38,777 nucleotides of DNA from Pseudomonas sp. IPO3778 (GTDB taxonomy: Bacteria; Pseudomonadota; Gammaproteobacteria; Pseudomonadales; Pseudomonadaceae): the NCBI RefSeq assembly GCF_013386825.1, contig NZ_JACARC010000033.1, forward strand, positions 7,015 to 45,791, read 5' to 3'. How positions within the stretch are numbered: the first letter of the stretch is position 1; the number at the start of each line of letters is the position of its first letter. Position numbers and translations under genes: made by a program. Shown here piece by piece: positions 24,271 through 33,223 of this stretch. Below the pieces are notes generated by a model, which was not told the origin of the DNA, searched no databases, and worked only from the letters and a program-made list of their open reading frames with translations.

Positions 24271-24299
24271 TGTACAAAGTCGTTTTGTACTTGTACAAG
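24271..24299. promoter_or_regulatory. TTGTAC palindromes before the resolvase-like gene
   Basis: GTACAAA (24272-24278) faces TTTGTAC (24284-24290), and the perfect 10-bp palindrome CTTGTACAAG (24290-24299) follows directly. Several copies of one half-site in a divergent promoter region suggest an operator, most simply for the adjacent DNA-binding resolvase-like protein or for an unseen regulator of the desaturase operon. Confidence 0.5.
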
Positions 24300-24522
24300 C
24301 TGTAACTAAACCATTAATTCCTTACACCTGTAATACTGAACCCACCCAAAATACACAGTTGCAAAGAGTTGAACTTACCTTATCATTTTAAAGCCTGCAA
24401 TATTCCTAACAAGTGCAAGAAAAACAGTCGACTTCACTTTTACCGAATGACCTCGCGTGAATTTACGCAGTGAATTTGAATGCCCGCTGTTTTATAGCCC
24501 GAAGCAAGCAGAGGATGAATTG
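24300..24522. other. AT-rich promoter region of the desaturase operon
   Basis: No gene seen. Lower GC than the surroundings. An in-frame GTG at 24457 would extend the desaturase by 22 residues but has no ribosome site, so this stretch is taken as 5' untranslated and promoter DNA. No clear -35/-10 pair can be defended. Confidence 0.35.
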
Positions 24523-25590
24523 ATGAACGTCATGGAAAACGCGATAGACATTGATCGCCTGACGACCGATCAGGAAAAGATTGAGCATGTAACCCGCAGC
24601 ATTACCGAGCATGGAAATTATCTGCGCAAACGTTACCCGATCCTGCAGCACCAGAATGCTCTGGGGGCGAGTGTCATGGTGTTTTCCCTGGTCGGGATGG
24701 TCGTGACGGGAGGGCTCTACATTAAGGGCTTCATCCCCGCCTGGACGTGTATCCTGATCAATGCGCTGCTCACGTCGTTCATTCATGAGATCGAACATGA
24801 CTTGATTCATCGGCTTTATTTCCGAAAGCAGCCGCTGGCCCATAATGCCATGATGTTTTTCTGCTGGCTGGCCCGGCCGGGAATGCCGAGTCCCTGGTTA
24901 AGACGCAATCTGCACTTTCATCATCATAAGGAATCCGGAACGGATACGGATGTCGAGGCGTGGATCACAACCAGTGGCAGCCCTTGGGGAATACTCCGCT
25001 TATTGAAACTGATCGACGGTTTTGTATTTGGTTTTCTAAACGCGGTTTTTGCGCCGGGATGGCGGCAAAAGGTCAGATTGTTAGGCAAGATTATCCGACT
25101 CAATACACCTTTCGGGCTTTTGTACTGGGGGTGTTGGTATGTGTTCCTCGGCTACCACCTGTATGTGTGGGCGGGGTCATTCATGGGCCAGGACATTCAG
25201 AGTTCGGCTGCGACGCTGGCGTTCATGAATGTCATCAATAGCGCGGTAGTTATCCTGATCGCGCCCAATATGATCCGGCAGTTCTGCCTGTTTTTTATAA
25301 GTTCAAACATGCACTATTACGGTGATGTCGCCCCCCGTAATGCGCTACAACAAACGCAGGTAATGAACCCTTGGTGGTTGTGGCCGTTCCAGATGTTCTG
25401 TTTCAACTTCGGCAGCACTCACAGCATTCACCATTTCGTGGTGAGAGACCCGTTCTACCTTCGTCAGATGACGGCACCTTATGCGCATAACGTCATGGCG
25501 CAGGCCGGTGTCAGGTTCAATGACTTCGGCACCTATAAACGTGCGAACCGTTTTTCCATGGGGCACTCTCAAACTCGGTCGCGGGGGTGA
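24523..25590 (+). CDS. Fatty acid desaturase-family membrane enzyme
   Basis: A 355-aa integral membrane di-iron protein with the three histidine boxes: HEIEHDLIH (88-96), HFHHH (131-135) and HSIHH (300-304). Hydrophobic helix pairs at about 48-85 and 205-275 separate them. The family inserts double bonds or hydroxyl groups into acyl chains or other lipids; the substrate is unknown. ATG 24523 is preferred over GTG 24457 because GAGG lies 8 bases upstream. Four bases separate it from the serine-hydrolase-like gene, so the two form an operon, possibly lipid modification plus ester/amide processing. Confidence 0.88.
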   Translation: MNVMENAIDIDRLTTDQEKIEHVTRSITEHGNYLRKRYPILQHQNALGASVMVFSLVGMVVTGGLYIKGFIPAWTCILINALLTSFIHEIEHDLIHRLYFRKQPLAHNAMMFFCWLARPGMPSPWLRRNLHFHHHKESGTDTDVEAWITTSGSPWGILRLLKLIDGFVFGFLNAVFAPGWRQKVRLLGKIIRLNTPFGLLYWGCWYVFLGYHLYVWAGSFMGQDIQSSAATLAFMNVINSAVVILIAPNMIRQFCLFFISSNMHYYGDVAPRNALQQTQVMNPWWLWPFQMFCFNFGSTHSIHHFVVRDPFYLRQMTAPYAHNVMAQAGVRFNDFGTYKRANRFSMGHSQTRSRG

Positions 25591-25594
25591 GCTC

Positions 25595-26740
25595 ATGAAC
25601 GCGCAAGGGATGTGTGCGACGCAGTTCGACGCAGTCAGGCAGGCTTTCGAGGAGATGTTTGATGATCCGCAGGAGCGTGGGGCCGGGCTTTGTGTGCAGG
25701 TAGACGGCGAGAGGGTTGTCGACCTGTGGGCCGGCATGGCGGATCAGGCAGGCACGAAGCCTTGGGCACGCGATACGCTGGCCAATACCTTCTGCGTTAT
25801 AAAACCCTATGTGGCGGTGGCCGTTCTGATGCTGGTTGAGGCGGGCAAGCTGGAGCTGGATGCCCCAGTGGCCCGCTACTGGCCGGAGTTCGCCCAGCAC
25901 GGGAAAGCCAAGGTCACTTTGCGCCAGGTGATGAACCACACCGCAGGCCTGCCGGCGCTGCGGGCACCCGACCATAACGCCGTGATGTACGACTGGGAGC
26001 ATATGGTGCGGGTGCTGGAGGCCGAGCCGCTTTGGTGGGAACCGGGAACAGACCTGGGGTACGGCACCACCACGTTTGGCTGGATTCTCGGTGAGTTGAT
26101 TCGTCGGGTGGACGGACGAGATCCCTGTGTGTTTATCCACGAACAGATTCTGGAGCCCCATGACCTGGACGTTCACCTGGGCGTGGACGAAAAACACTTT
26201 CATCGCATCGCCCGCTTCGACAATGCCACGGGGCGAGTGGGTGATCCTTACTCGCAAGCGTTGCGCACCGTGCTGAAAAACCAGCCATCGCACATCGCGA
26301 CATTGGCCTTCACCAACCCCGGGATGGTGCCCAGGCGAACCAGTGACCCGCGCTGGTGGGCCTATCGGCAACCCGGTGTGTGCGGGCATGGCACGGCTCA
26401 CGGCCTGGCCGGTTTCTACAGTGCGTTACTGGCGGGACACTATATCGGTCGCGAGCTGCTCAGTGAGTTCACGCGAGAGCACAGCCATGGCATGGATCGG
26501 GTATGGATGCGCCCCATGCGTTATGGCTTGGGCTGCATGCTGGAGCAGCAACGCGACCCGATGGCTTCCCACGCAATGGGCCCGAACACCTTTGGTCATA
26601 TCGGGCTTGGCGGTCCGATAAGCTTCGCCGATCCCGAAAAGCGCGTGAGCTTTGGTTTTGTTACCACGACCTCGGGCAGCCATACGATGATTGATCCCCG
26701 CCCTGGCCGGCTATCGTCCCTTGTCTATGGGGCGCTTTGA
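25595..26740 (+). CDS. Beta-lactamase-fold (EstB-like) hydrolase with Cys nucleophile position
   Basis: A 381-aa protein of the class C beta-lactamase/EstB esterase family. The expected SxxK catalytic motif reads CVIK (67-70; codon TGC), so the nucleophile Ser is Cys. The following helix (YVAVAVLMLVEAGKLELDAPVARYWPEF), the NHTAGLPAL stretch, the Tyr motif region (LGYGTTTFGW) and the late FGHIGLGG box are all present, so the fold is intact. No signal peptide. ATG 25595 has GGGGGTGA upstream, 4 bases after the desaturase stop. It may be a Cys hydrolase, an acyltransferase or an inactive homologue. Confidence 0.85.
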   Translation: MNAQGMCATQFDAVRQAFEEMFDDPQERGAGLCVQVDGERVVDLWAGMADQAGTKPWARDTLANTFCVIKPYVAVAVLMLVEAGKLELDAPVARYWPEFAQHGKAKVTLRQVMNHTAGLPALRAPDHNAVMYDWEHMVRVLEAEPLWWEPGTDLGYGTTTFGWILGELIRRVDGRDPCVFIHEQILEPHDLDVHLGVDEKHFHRIARFDNATGRVGDPYSQALRTVLKNQPSHIATLAFTNPGMVPRRTSDPRWWAYRQPGVCGHGTAHGLAGFYSALLAGHYIGRELLSEFTREHSHGMDRVWMRPMRYGLGCMLEQQRDPMASHAMGPNTFGHIGLGGPISFADPEKRVSFGFVTTTSGSHTMIDPRPGRLSSLVYGAL

Positions 26741-26836
26741 ATTCACGCTCAGGGCGACTGTTTTCCCCTGAGTTCCAAAAAGGGCCTGAAGCAGCGCGGT
26801 ATTTTTTTAAACTATCGCGCCCCTTCCGCCTGTATT

Positions 26837-27871
26837 TCAGCGCAGATTCAAGAGTTCTCTTCGAACGATTTCGGCGCCTGCGCTTAACGCATTCAGCTTG
26901 CCTCTCGCGACACCACGAGACAAAGGAGCCATGCCACAGTTGGTGCAAGGATAGAGCTTGTCGGCGTCCACAAACTGAAGGGCTTTGCGTAGCGTGTTGG
27001 CGACTTCTTCCGGGGTTTCAATAGTATCGGATGCCACATCAATGGCCCCTACCATCACTTTTTTACCCCGAATGAGCTCAATGAGGTCCATTGGAACATG
27101 GGAGTTGTGGCATTCCAGCGAAATAATATCGATGCTGGATTTCTGCAGCTTTGGAAACGCCTCTTCATATTGACGCCACTCCGAGCCCAGCGTCTTCTTC
27201 CAGTCCGTGTTGGCCTTGATGCCATAGCCATAGCAAATATGCACGGCCGTTTCACATTTTAGGCCTTCAATGGCCCTTTCCAGGGTGGCAACGCCCCACT
27301 CATTCACTTCATCAAAGAAAACGTTAAAGGCGGGCTCGTCAAACTGAATAATATCAACGCCGGCAGCCTGCAGTTCCCGGGCTTCTTCATTGAGAATTTT
27401 GGCGAATTCCCAGGCCAGTTTTTCGCGACTCTTATAATGGTTGTCATACAGCGTATCGATCATGGTCATAGGGCCAGGCAGCGCCCATTTAATGGGTTGA
27501 TCGGTTTGCTGACGCAGAAACCTGGCATCTTCAACAAACACCGGCTTTTGCCGAGTAACCGCACCCACCACCGTCGGCACGCTCGCGTCATAGCGATCAC
27601 GAATTCTTACGGTCTCACGTTTCTCGAAATCAACGCCGCTCAGGTGCTCAATAAACGTGGTGACGAAGTGTTGGCGGGTTTGTTCGCCATCACTGACGAT
27701 ATCAATACCGGCATGCTGTTGTTCTTGCAGCGCCAAACGCAGGGCATCTTGTTTGCCCTCGACTAATTCCTCGTCTTGCAACTTCCAGGGCGACCAAAGT
27801 GTCTCGGGCTGTGCAAGCCAGGAGGGTTTTGGCAAGCTGCCAGCCGTTGAAGTGGGCAATAGCTTTTTCAT
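26837..27871 (-). CDS. mesD: Core methionine synthase MesD
   Basis: A 344-aa protein matching only the catalytic C-terminal half of cobalamin-independent methionine synthase MetE. By eye-alignment the zinc ligands are His211 and Cys213 (HICYG), Glu253 (ISLECH) and Cys312 (CTNCGM); DIIQFDEPAF is the homocysteine-site strand. It lies in tandem with a DUF1852 (MesX) gene. In Acinetobacter and Pseudomonas such MesD enzymes make methionine without methyltetrahydrofolate and need MesX and oxygen; the methyl donor is not settled to my knowledge. ATG 27869-27871 has AAGGTC upstream; 27 bases from mesX. Confidence 0.9.
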   Translation of the reverse strand: MKKLLPTSTAGSLPKPSWLAQPETLWSPWKLQDEELVEGKQDALRLALQEQQHAGIDIVSDGEQTRQHFVTTFIEHLSGVDFEKRETVRIRDRYDASVPTVVGAVTRQKPVFVEDARFLRQQTDQPIKWALPGPMTMIDTLYDNHYKSREKLAWEFAKILNEEARELQAAGVDIIQFDEPAFNVFFDEVNEWGVATLERAIEGLKCETAVHICYGYGIKANTDWKKTLGSEWRQYEEAFPKLQKSSIDIISLECHNSHVPMDLIELIRGKKVMVGAIDVASDTIETPEEVANTLRKALQFVDADKLYPCTNCGMAPLSRGVARGKLNALSAGAEIVRRELLNLR

Positions 27872-27898
27872 GATAGATGACCTTGTATTATTAATGAT

Positions 27899-28882
27899 TT
27901 AAAAGGCGCAGTGGGCGGACCACCGCTCAAGCTTGGCCTGGTAGGGTTTGATGAAGTGCTCCTCAACAAATTTCCCCTGCTCAATCGCCAGCCGGCTACG
28001 TTCCTCTCGATCATAAACAATGAGTGTTAATGAATAATCCTGGTGCTTCAAACTCGGCTGATAGGACTTTCCTGCGGTGGAGTTCGCATTGTAAATCTCG
28101 GGCCGGTAAATTTTCTGGAAAGTGTCCATCGTGCTGATGGTGCTGATAAGCTCAAGAGTGGTGTAATCACTGAGCAAGTCACCGGAAAAATAAAAAGCCA
28201 AGGGCGCAACACTGTTTGAAGGCATGAAATAGCGGACCTTCAGCCCCATTTTCTTGAAGTACTCATCCGTCAACGAATACTCATCCTGCTCGTACTCAAT
28301 ACCCAGCACCGGGTGCTGGTTTTCAGTCCGGTGATAAGTCTTGGTATTGGAAACGCTCAGGCAGATGACCGGCGACTTTTTAAAGTTATCCCTGTAAGCA
28401 CTTGAGTTCACGAAGCACTTGAACAGCTTGCCATGCAAGTCTCCAAAATCATCTGGCGTACTGAACGTTGGCTGATCCTTGTTATGCCCCAACAACACCA
28501 CGCTGAAATCATAGTCCCTCACGTAGGAGGAGAAGTTATTCCCTATAATGCCTTCAAATCGCTCATTGGTTTTTCGATCAACGATATTCGTTTTCAATAG
28601 TTCAATCAACGGAATGGCATGACTGCCGGCTTCAGCGTCAATGTCCATCTCAACAGAGATGATTTCAAGCTCGACGGTATAACGATCCCCCTTGGGATTA
28701 TCCCAGTGGGCCAACGCATTGAAACGGTTGTCGATCATTCTCAACGTGTTGCGCAAGTTCTCCTGACGATTCTTCCCTCTCGCCAAATTAGCAAAGTTGG
28801 TGGTGATGCGCGTATTTTCCGAGGGATGATAATTCTCGTCAAAACAAATGCTCTTGATCGTAAATACAAACTCTTTATTCAT
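27899..28882 (-). CDS. mesX: MesX (DUF1852), partner of MesD
   Basis: A 327-aa soluble protein of the DUF1852 family, recognised by its start (MNKEFVFTIKSICFDENYHPSENTRITTNFANLARG region), length and position directly upstream of mesD. Genetic work on this family assigns it a helper role required for MesD-dependent methionine synthesis, probably supplying or generating the methyl donor in an oxygen-dependent way. ATG 28880-28882 is preferred; a TTG ten codons upstream is possible. It is the first gene of the two-gene operon. Confidence 0.9.
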   Translation of the reverse strand: MNKEFVFTIKSICFDENYHPSENTRITTNFANLARGKNRQENLRNTLRMIDNRFNALAHWDNPKGDRYTVELEIISVEMDIDAEAGSHAIPLIELLKTNIVDRKTNERFEGIIGNNFSSYVRDYDFSVVLLGHNKDQPTFSTPDDFGDLHGKLFKCFVNSSAYRDNFKKSPVICLSVSNTKTYHRTENQHPVLGIEYEQDEYSLTDEYFKKMGLKVRYFMPSNSVAPLAFYFSGDLLSDYTTLELISTISTMDTFQKIYRPEIYNANSTAGKSYQPSLKHQDYSLTLIVYDREERSRLAIEQGKFVEEHFIKPYQAKLERWSAHCAF

Positions 28883-29090
28883 TATAATCTGACACCCTGT
28901 TTTCCGGGGCAACCCTGAATTTATCTAGCACTTTTCTGGCTTGGACCCGGCAGTCTTCATATTATCTATAATTAAGAGGTATTTTAGGCTGAGCCATTGA
29001 CTGAGTAATAATGAATTGATTTCACCAACTCTTTAGCCCTCTTCATGATGGAATAGTGCTGCCACCGACTGTGTGCGTAACCAGTATTTT
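28883..29090. other. Promoter region of mesX-mesD
   Basis: About 200 AT-rich bases. On the minus strand TATAGATAAT (about 28964-28973) could hold a -10 box. No SAM-riboswitch-like helices or MetJ boxes are visible. The convergent/adjacent NepI-like gene ends at 29091 on the same strand, so this must also hold its transcription end; no hairpin seen. Confidence 0.3.
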
Positions 29091-30323
29091 TCAAAGATGA
29101 AATGGCGCTCCCGCCTCTGCGCCTTGCCCAGGCGCTTCAACCTTCACCTTCAACGCAATCAACAGCGCCGCCAACAGCATCAACACCCCCGCCGCAACAA
29201 ACACCCCGTCAATCCCACTGAAGCTGAACATCGCGCCGCCCGCCGCCGCCCCGGCGGCAATCGCCGACTGCACCGAGGCCACTACCATGCCGCCAGCGCT
29301 TTCGGCCTGATCGGGCACGGCCCGCGCCACCCAGTTCGACCAGGCCACCGGCACACCGCCAAACGCCAGGCCCCAGAGCATCAACAGCCACACCTGGCCC
29401 GTCACGGTAGCCGGCAACAGCGCCAGGGCGAGTGCCGCAACGCCCACCAGCGCCGGCATCAGCACCAGGGTGCCCCGGGGCAGACGCACCAGCAGCCATC
29501 CGGCCAGCAGCGTGCCGGCAAAGTTCGCAACACCGAAGCCCAGCAGCATCAGCGCCAGCCCTTCGGCGCCGACGCCGGTGGTGCTTTCCAGGAAAGGCCG
29601 GATGTAGGTGAACAACGCAAAGTGCCCGGTGTGCACCAGCACGCACCCCAACATGCCCACGGCGATGCCCGGGCGCAGCAGGACGTCGAGCACTGTCCTC
29701 AAGCGTGCGGTCCTGCGGGGTGCGAGCGGCGGCAATGTGAACAGCTGGAAAACCAGGGTCACGCCCCCCACGGCAGCCGCGGCCAGAAACGCGCTGCGCC
29801 ATCCATAAAGACCGCCCAAAAAGCTGCCCAGCGGTACGGCCACGACCGTGCCCACCGCGATGCCGCTGAAGATGATCGACAACGCACGGGGCAACAGCGC
29901 CGCCGGGACCAGCCGCATCGCCACCGCCGCCGCCATGCTCCAGAAACCGCCGAGGGCGATGCCCAGCAAGACGCGCATCAGCAGCAACACCGTGAGGCTC
30001 GACGAGACCGCCACCAGCAGGTTGGAACAGATCATCAGGGCGCTGAAGGCCAGCAGCACCACACGCCGGTCGATGCCACGAGTCAGGCCCGGCACCAGCA
30101 GCCCGGCGAACAAGGCGATCACCGCCGTGACCGTCACCGCCTGACCGGCCAAGGCTTCCGAGACGCCGAGTTCGGCCGCCATCGGCGTCAGCAAGCTGGC
30201 CGGCAGGTACTCCGCCGTGAGCAGTCCGAACACGCCCATCGCCAACGAAAACACCGCCATCCAGGCGGGTGCCGCAGGGGCGGCCTCCACACCGGGTACT
30301 GCATCACACACACTATTGCTCAT
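29091..30323 (-). CDS. MFS efflux protein, NepI/PbuE-like (DHA1)
   Basis: A 410-aa inner-membrane protein with 12 helices. FGLLTAEYLPASLLTPMAAELGVSEALAGQ in helix 1 and the following loop is characteristic of the NepI/PbuE/YdhP-type exporters, which expel purine nucleosides or related compounds by proton antiport. Start: GGAGG precedes GTG 30324-30326 and ATG 30321-30323 (GTGATG); the ATG is used here. Divergent from the AraC-type regulator with about 60 bp between them, a usual arrangement for a regulator and the exporter it controls. Confidence 0.9.
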   Translation of the reverse strand: MSNSVCDAVPGVEAAPAAPAWMAVFSLAMGVFGLLTAEYLPASLLTPMAAELGVSEALAGQAVTVTAVIALFAGLLVPGLTRGIDRRVVLLAFSALMICSNLLVAVSSSLTVLLLMRVLLGIALGGFWSMAAAVAMRLVPAALLPRALSIIFSGIAVGTVVAVPLGSFLGGLYGWRSAFLAAAAVGGVTLVFQLFTLPPLAPRRTARLRTVLDVLLRPGIAVGMLGCVLVHTGHFALFTYIRPFLESTTGVGAEGLALMLLGFGVANFAGTLLAGWLLVRLPRGTLVLMPALVGVAALALALLPATVTGQVWLLMLWGLAFGGVPVAWSNWVARAVPDQAESAGGMVVASVQSAIAAGAAAGGAMFSFSGIDGVFVAAGVLMLLAALLIALKVKVEAPGQGAEAGAPFHL

Positions 30324-30384
30324 CACCCACCGCCTCCAAAAGTTATCGCGACCGGAAGTTTAGGTACGACGGGCAGGATGATCT

Positions 30385-31383
30385 ATGATGCAAAATCTTG
30401 AATCCTTTACCGAAACCCCGGAAATGATGCCTCCAGAACCCTTCGACGTGTCCTCTGACCTCATCAACGAGCTGCTGCGCGACATGCGCCTGCGGGGTGT
30501 CGAGTACCGGCGTATCCAGGCCGGGCCGGCGTTTGGCCTGGGTTTCCCGGCCAAACCCGGGCACGCCTACTTCCACCTTATCGCCGCCGGCTGCGTCACC
30601 TTGCGTACCGAGGACGGCACTCCGTACGAGCTGACGCCTGGCAATGCGGTATTTATCTCCCATGGGGGCGCCCACCAGTTGCTGTCCAGCCCGGAGGTGC
30701 CGGTGCAAGCCATCGACAGCTTTGATGCGGCGTCCCTCGGTGATGCGGTGTGTGCGGTGGATGCCCGGCTCGATGTGGGCGTGGATCAAAGCACCCTGCT
30801 CTTCAGCGGCTGCATGGAGTTTGAGCTGGGAAGTTTGCACGGCCTTGGCCGCCTGATGCCGGACCTCATGCTGATCGACGCCAAGGGCCAGCGTTATCCG
30901 GGGCTGATGCCGATCCTGGCGGCCATGGAGCGTGAAGTCAGCAGCGCCCGCATCGGCTTCGCCGGCATCCTCGCGCGCCTGGCGGACGTGGTGGCGGCCA
31001 TGGTGGTTCGAGGCTGGGTTGAGTGTGCGTGCGGGAATGCGTCCGGGCTGGTGGCTGCGTTACGCGACCCGCGCCTGGCCAAGGCTCTGTTGGCGTTGCA
31101 CCAACAGCCGGGGCGCGATTGGACGGTGGAGGAACTGGCGGCGCAATGTCATACCTCCCGCTCGGTATTCGCCCAGCACTTTCAAAGCACCCTCGGCCTG
31201 CCACCGCTGCGCTACGCCACCGAACTGCGGATGCGCCTGGCCAGCCAGTGGCTGACGCTGGAGCGGCTGCCGATCGAAACTGTGGCGCAGCGCCTTGGCT
31301 ATAACTCCCAGGCGGCGTTCAGCCGGGCATTCAAGCGCGTCACGGGGCAGCCGCCGGGGGCCAGCCGGCGACAGCTGGTTTAA
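30385..31383 (+). CDS. AraC-family regulator with cupin sensor domain
   Basis: A 332-aa regulator. The N-terminal cupin-type (cupin_6) sensor domain covers about 45-215 (AYFHLIAAGCVTLRTEDG ... GNAVFISHGGAHQL). The C-terminal AraC helix-turn-helix pair follows (about 235-330, WTVEELAAQCHTSRSVFAQHF and ETVAQRLGYNSQAAFSRAF). It regulates genes in response to a small molecule; the divergent NepI-like exporter is the likely target. ATG 30385 has AGGATG about 8 bases upstream. It ends 14 bases from the convergent aldolase-like gene. Confidence 0.92.
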   Translation: MMQNLESFTETPEMMPPEPFDVSSDLINELLRDMRLRGVEYRRIQAGPAFGLGFPAKPGHAYFHLIAAGCVTLRTEDGTPYELTPGNAVFISHGGAHQLLSSPEVPVQAIDSFDAASLGDAVCAVDARLDVGVDQSTLLFSGCMEFELGSLHGLGRLMPDLMLIDAKGQRYPGLMPILAAMEREVSSARIGFAGILARLADVVAAMVVRGWVECACGNASGLVAALRDPRLAKALLALHQQPGRDWTVEELAAQCHTSRSVFAQHFQSTLGLPPLRYATELRMRLASQWLTLERLPIETVAQRLGYNSQAAFSRAFKRVTGQPPGASRRQLV

Positions 31384-31397
31384 GCGCAGCGCTGGCC

Positions 31398-32507
31398 TCA
31401 ATCCTGTTGAGTCGCCCGCCCCATCAAGGCCGTGAACAGTTGCAGGATCCGCTCATCCTCCACGCCCAATAGTCGATCACCCACATAGCACTCGGTCTTG
31501 CACCACCCCGGTACCTCGGTGGGTTCCAGGTGGGTGAACAGCCAATGCCCGTGCTCGCGGGCAATCTCATCACGGGCGTTGAGCAGCGCCGCCCGGTCTG
31601 CGTCGAAACACACGTGAAGCATGTTCACCTGAGGCGTGCGCGGCAGGATGCGAATGCCGGGAATTCCCTGCAGGCAGGTCGCCAGGCTCAAGGTCCGCTG
31701 ATAACAGGCCTCCAGCATCGCCAGGCGTTGATCAAAGCGCATGGCCGTGGAGACCACCATGGGGCTTTGCTTGATCAAGGTGCCGCCCAGGCGTTTACGC
31801 CACAACCGTGCCTGGTTGATAAAGTCGGTATCACCGGCCAGCAGCGAGCCGGCGATGCCGCCGAGGCCTTTGTACGCCGAGACGTAGACGGAGGAGAAAC
31901 CTTGAGCAATTTCCGCGTAGGAGCGCTGGTAGTAGGCCCGGGTTTCCCATAGGCGGGCACCGTCCATATGCAGCGGTGTACCCGAGGCGGCAGCGGTAGC
32001 TTTCAGGGCTTCCAACTCATCCCATTCAGGCAACTGCCCACCGATCTCGCGGGCAGGCAGCTCCACCACCAGGCAGCTCAGTGGCTCGGCAATGGCTGAC
32101 AGGTCGTCGGCCAGGATCGGGCGTAACCGATGCCCCACCATCACCCCATGCAAGCGCAACAACGCCTGAAACGCCTGATCTTCGTGCAACTGCAAATGGG
32201 AAGACGCATGGATGCCGAAGCGCGGCAGCCGGGCTCGTTCGCTCCAGATATTGACCGCAATCAGCTGGGCCATCACCCCGCTGGGCATGAACACCGCAGC
32301 GGGTTTGCCCAGCAGTTCGGCCACCTTGGCTTCAAAGCCTTCGATCAGCGCACCGCCGCCATAGTTGTCATGGGACACCTGGTTGGCCTGGGCCCAATCC
32401 GCCATTTCCTGGAACCACTGGGCCGGCGTGGGTTCTGCAAAGCCGCTGATCTCGACGGTGCAGGCCGCCTTGAGTTGGCGGCGTTCTTCGTCAGTGTTTG
32501 GTATCAC
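31398..32507 (-). CDS. Threonine aldolase / beta-eliminating lyase family PLP enzyme
   Basis: A 369-aa fold-type I PLP enzyme. HMDGAR (180-185) supplies the Asp that contacts the pyridine nitrogen, and SAYKGLGG (210-217) supplies the Schiff-base Lys213; SHDNYGGGA near the start also fits the family. Low-specificity L-threonine aldolases split threonine to glycine and acetaldehyde, but members of this subgroup vary. The start is GTG at 32505-32507; the ribosome site is weak. No glycine or threonine genes are adjacent. Confidence 0.88.
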   Translation of the reverse strand: MIPNTDEERRQLKAACTVEISGFAEPTPAQWFQEMADWAQANQVSHDNYGGGALIEGFEAKVAELLGKPAAVFMPSGVMAQLIAVNIWSERARLPRFGIHASSHLQLHEDQAFQALLRLHGVMVGHRLRPILADDLSAIAEPLSCLVVELPAREIGGQLPEWDELEALKATAAASGTPLHMDGARLWETRAYYQRSYAEIAQGFSSVYVSAYKGLGGIAGSLLAGDTDFINQARLWRKRLGGTLIKQSPMVVSTAMRFDQRLAMLEACYQRTLSLATCLQGIPGIRILPRTPQVNMLHVCFDADRAALLNARDEIAREHGHWLFTHLEPTEVPGWCKTECYVGDRLLGVEDERILQLFTALMGRATQQD

Positions 32508-32573
32508 GGTAGAGCGCCTGTGCAGGAGAAAGATGCCTCAGGCATGCCTGAGTGTGAGACACGGTAGCCGCGT

Positions 32574-33203
32574 TTAACGCTCGCTGTCGCTGCTGCCCGG
32601 CCGGCCCGCGCCATGGCGTAACCCGTCGACGAGGAGCGTGACCAGGCGTTCCGCCTGGCCAGGCTGTGTTCCGTTCACCGACATGCACAACGTGGCGGCG
32701 GCGTTGAGAAAGTCATCGGCGTCGACACTGTCGCGGATTTCACCGGCCGCCAGTGCCGCATTGAAAAGCTTGCGAAAGGCCGGCCAAAGTCGCTCATCTC
32801 GTCGTGCGGGCAGCGCGTCAAATGCAGGGTCGCCCGAATGTAACGCCTGGGCGAGCCCGCGCTTCGTCGAGGCCAGCTCGACAAATGTCTGCATCCACAA
32901 CGCCAGTGCAGCAAACGGCGGGTGCTCGGCGGCCAGGCCCTCGGCAGCATCCGCGCAGGCATCGATTTCCTGGCGGAATACGGCGGCAATGAGGTCCGGG
33001 CGCTTGGGGAAATGCCGGTACACGGTACCAATCCCCACACCGGCGCGGTCGGCGATATCTCGCACCGGCGCGTCAATACCGGCTTCGGCAAACACCTCTT
33101 TGGCGGCCTGCAGCAGGATCAAAAGGTTTCGTTGTGCGTCGGCGCGTATCCGGCGTTCCGGGGGCGCAGCACGACTGTGCGGATCGGTTGTTTTATCGGT
33201 CAA
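32574..33203 (-). CDS. TetR-family regulator
   Basis: A 209-aa repressor-type protein. The N-terminal TetR helix-turn-helix (about 22-72) carries VRDIADRAGVGIGTVYRHFPKR, the classic recognition helix. The rest is the helical ligand-binding domain. TTG at 33201-33203 is the start, with GGGA about 7 bases upstream. It is divergent from the SDR gene; two CGGAnCGCGnTCCG palindromes lie between them and are the likely operators, so it should repress both itself and the SDR gene. Confidence 0.92.
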   Translation of the reverse strand: MTDKTTDPHSRAAPPERRIRADAQRNLLILLQAAKEVFAEAGIDAPVRDIADRAGVGIGTVYRHFPKRPDLIAAVFRQEIDACADAAEGLAAEHPPFAALALWMQTFVELASTKRGLAQALHSGDPAFDALPARRDERLWPAFRKLFNAALAAGEIRDSVDADDFLNAAATLCMSVNGTQPGQAERLVTLLVDGLRHGAGRPGSSDSER

Positions 33204-33223
33204 GACAACATCCCATTGATAAA

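Noticed and set aside
28883..29090. SAM riboswitch before mesX
   Set aside because: No conserved core helices or T-box-like features could be found; only AT-rich promoter-like DNA.
29073..30401. 442-codon plus-strand frame opposite the NepI-like gene
   Set aside because: His/Arg/Gln-rich antisense shadow of a high-GC membrane-protein gene; no ribosome site and no domain.
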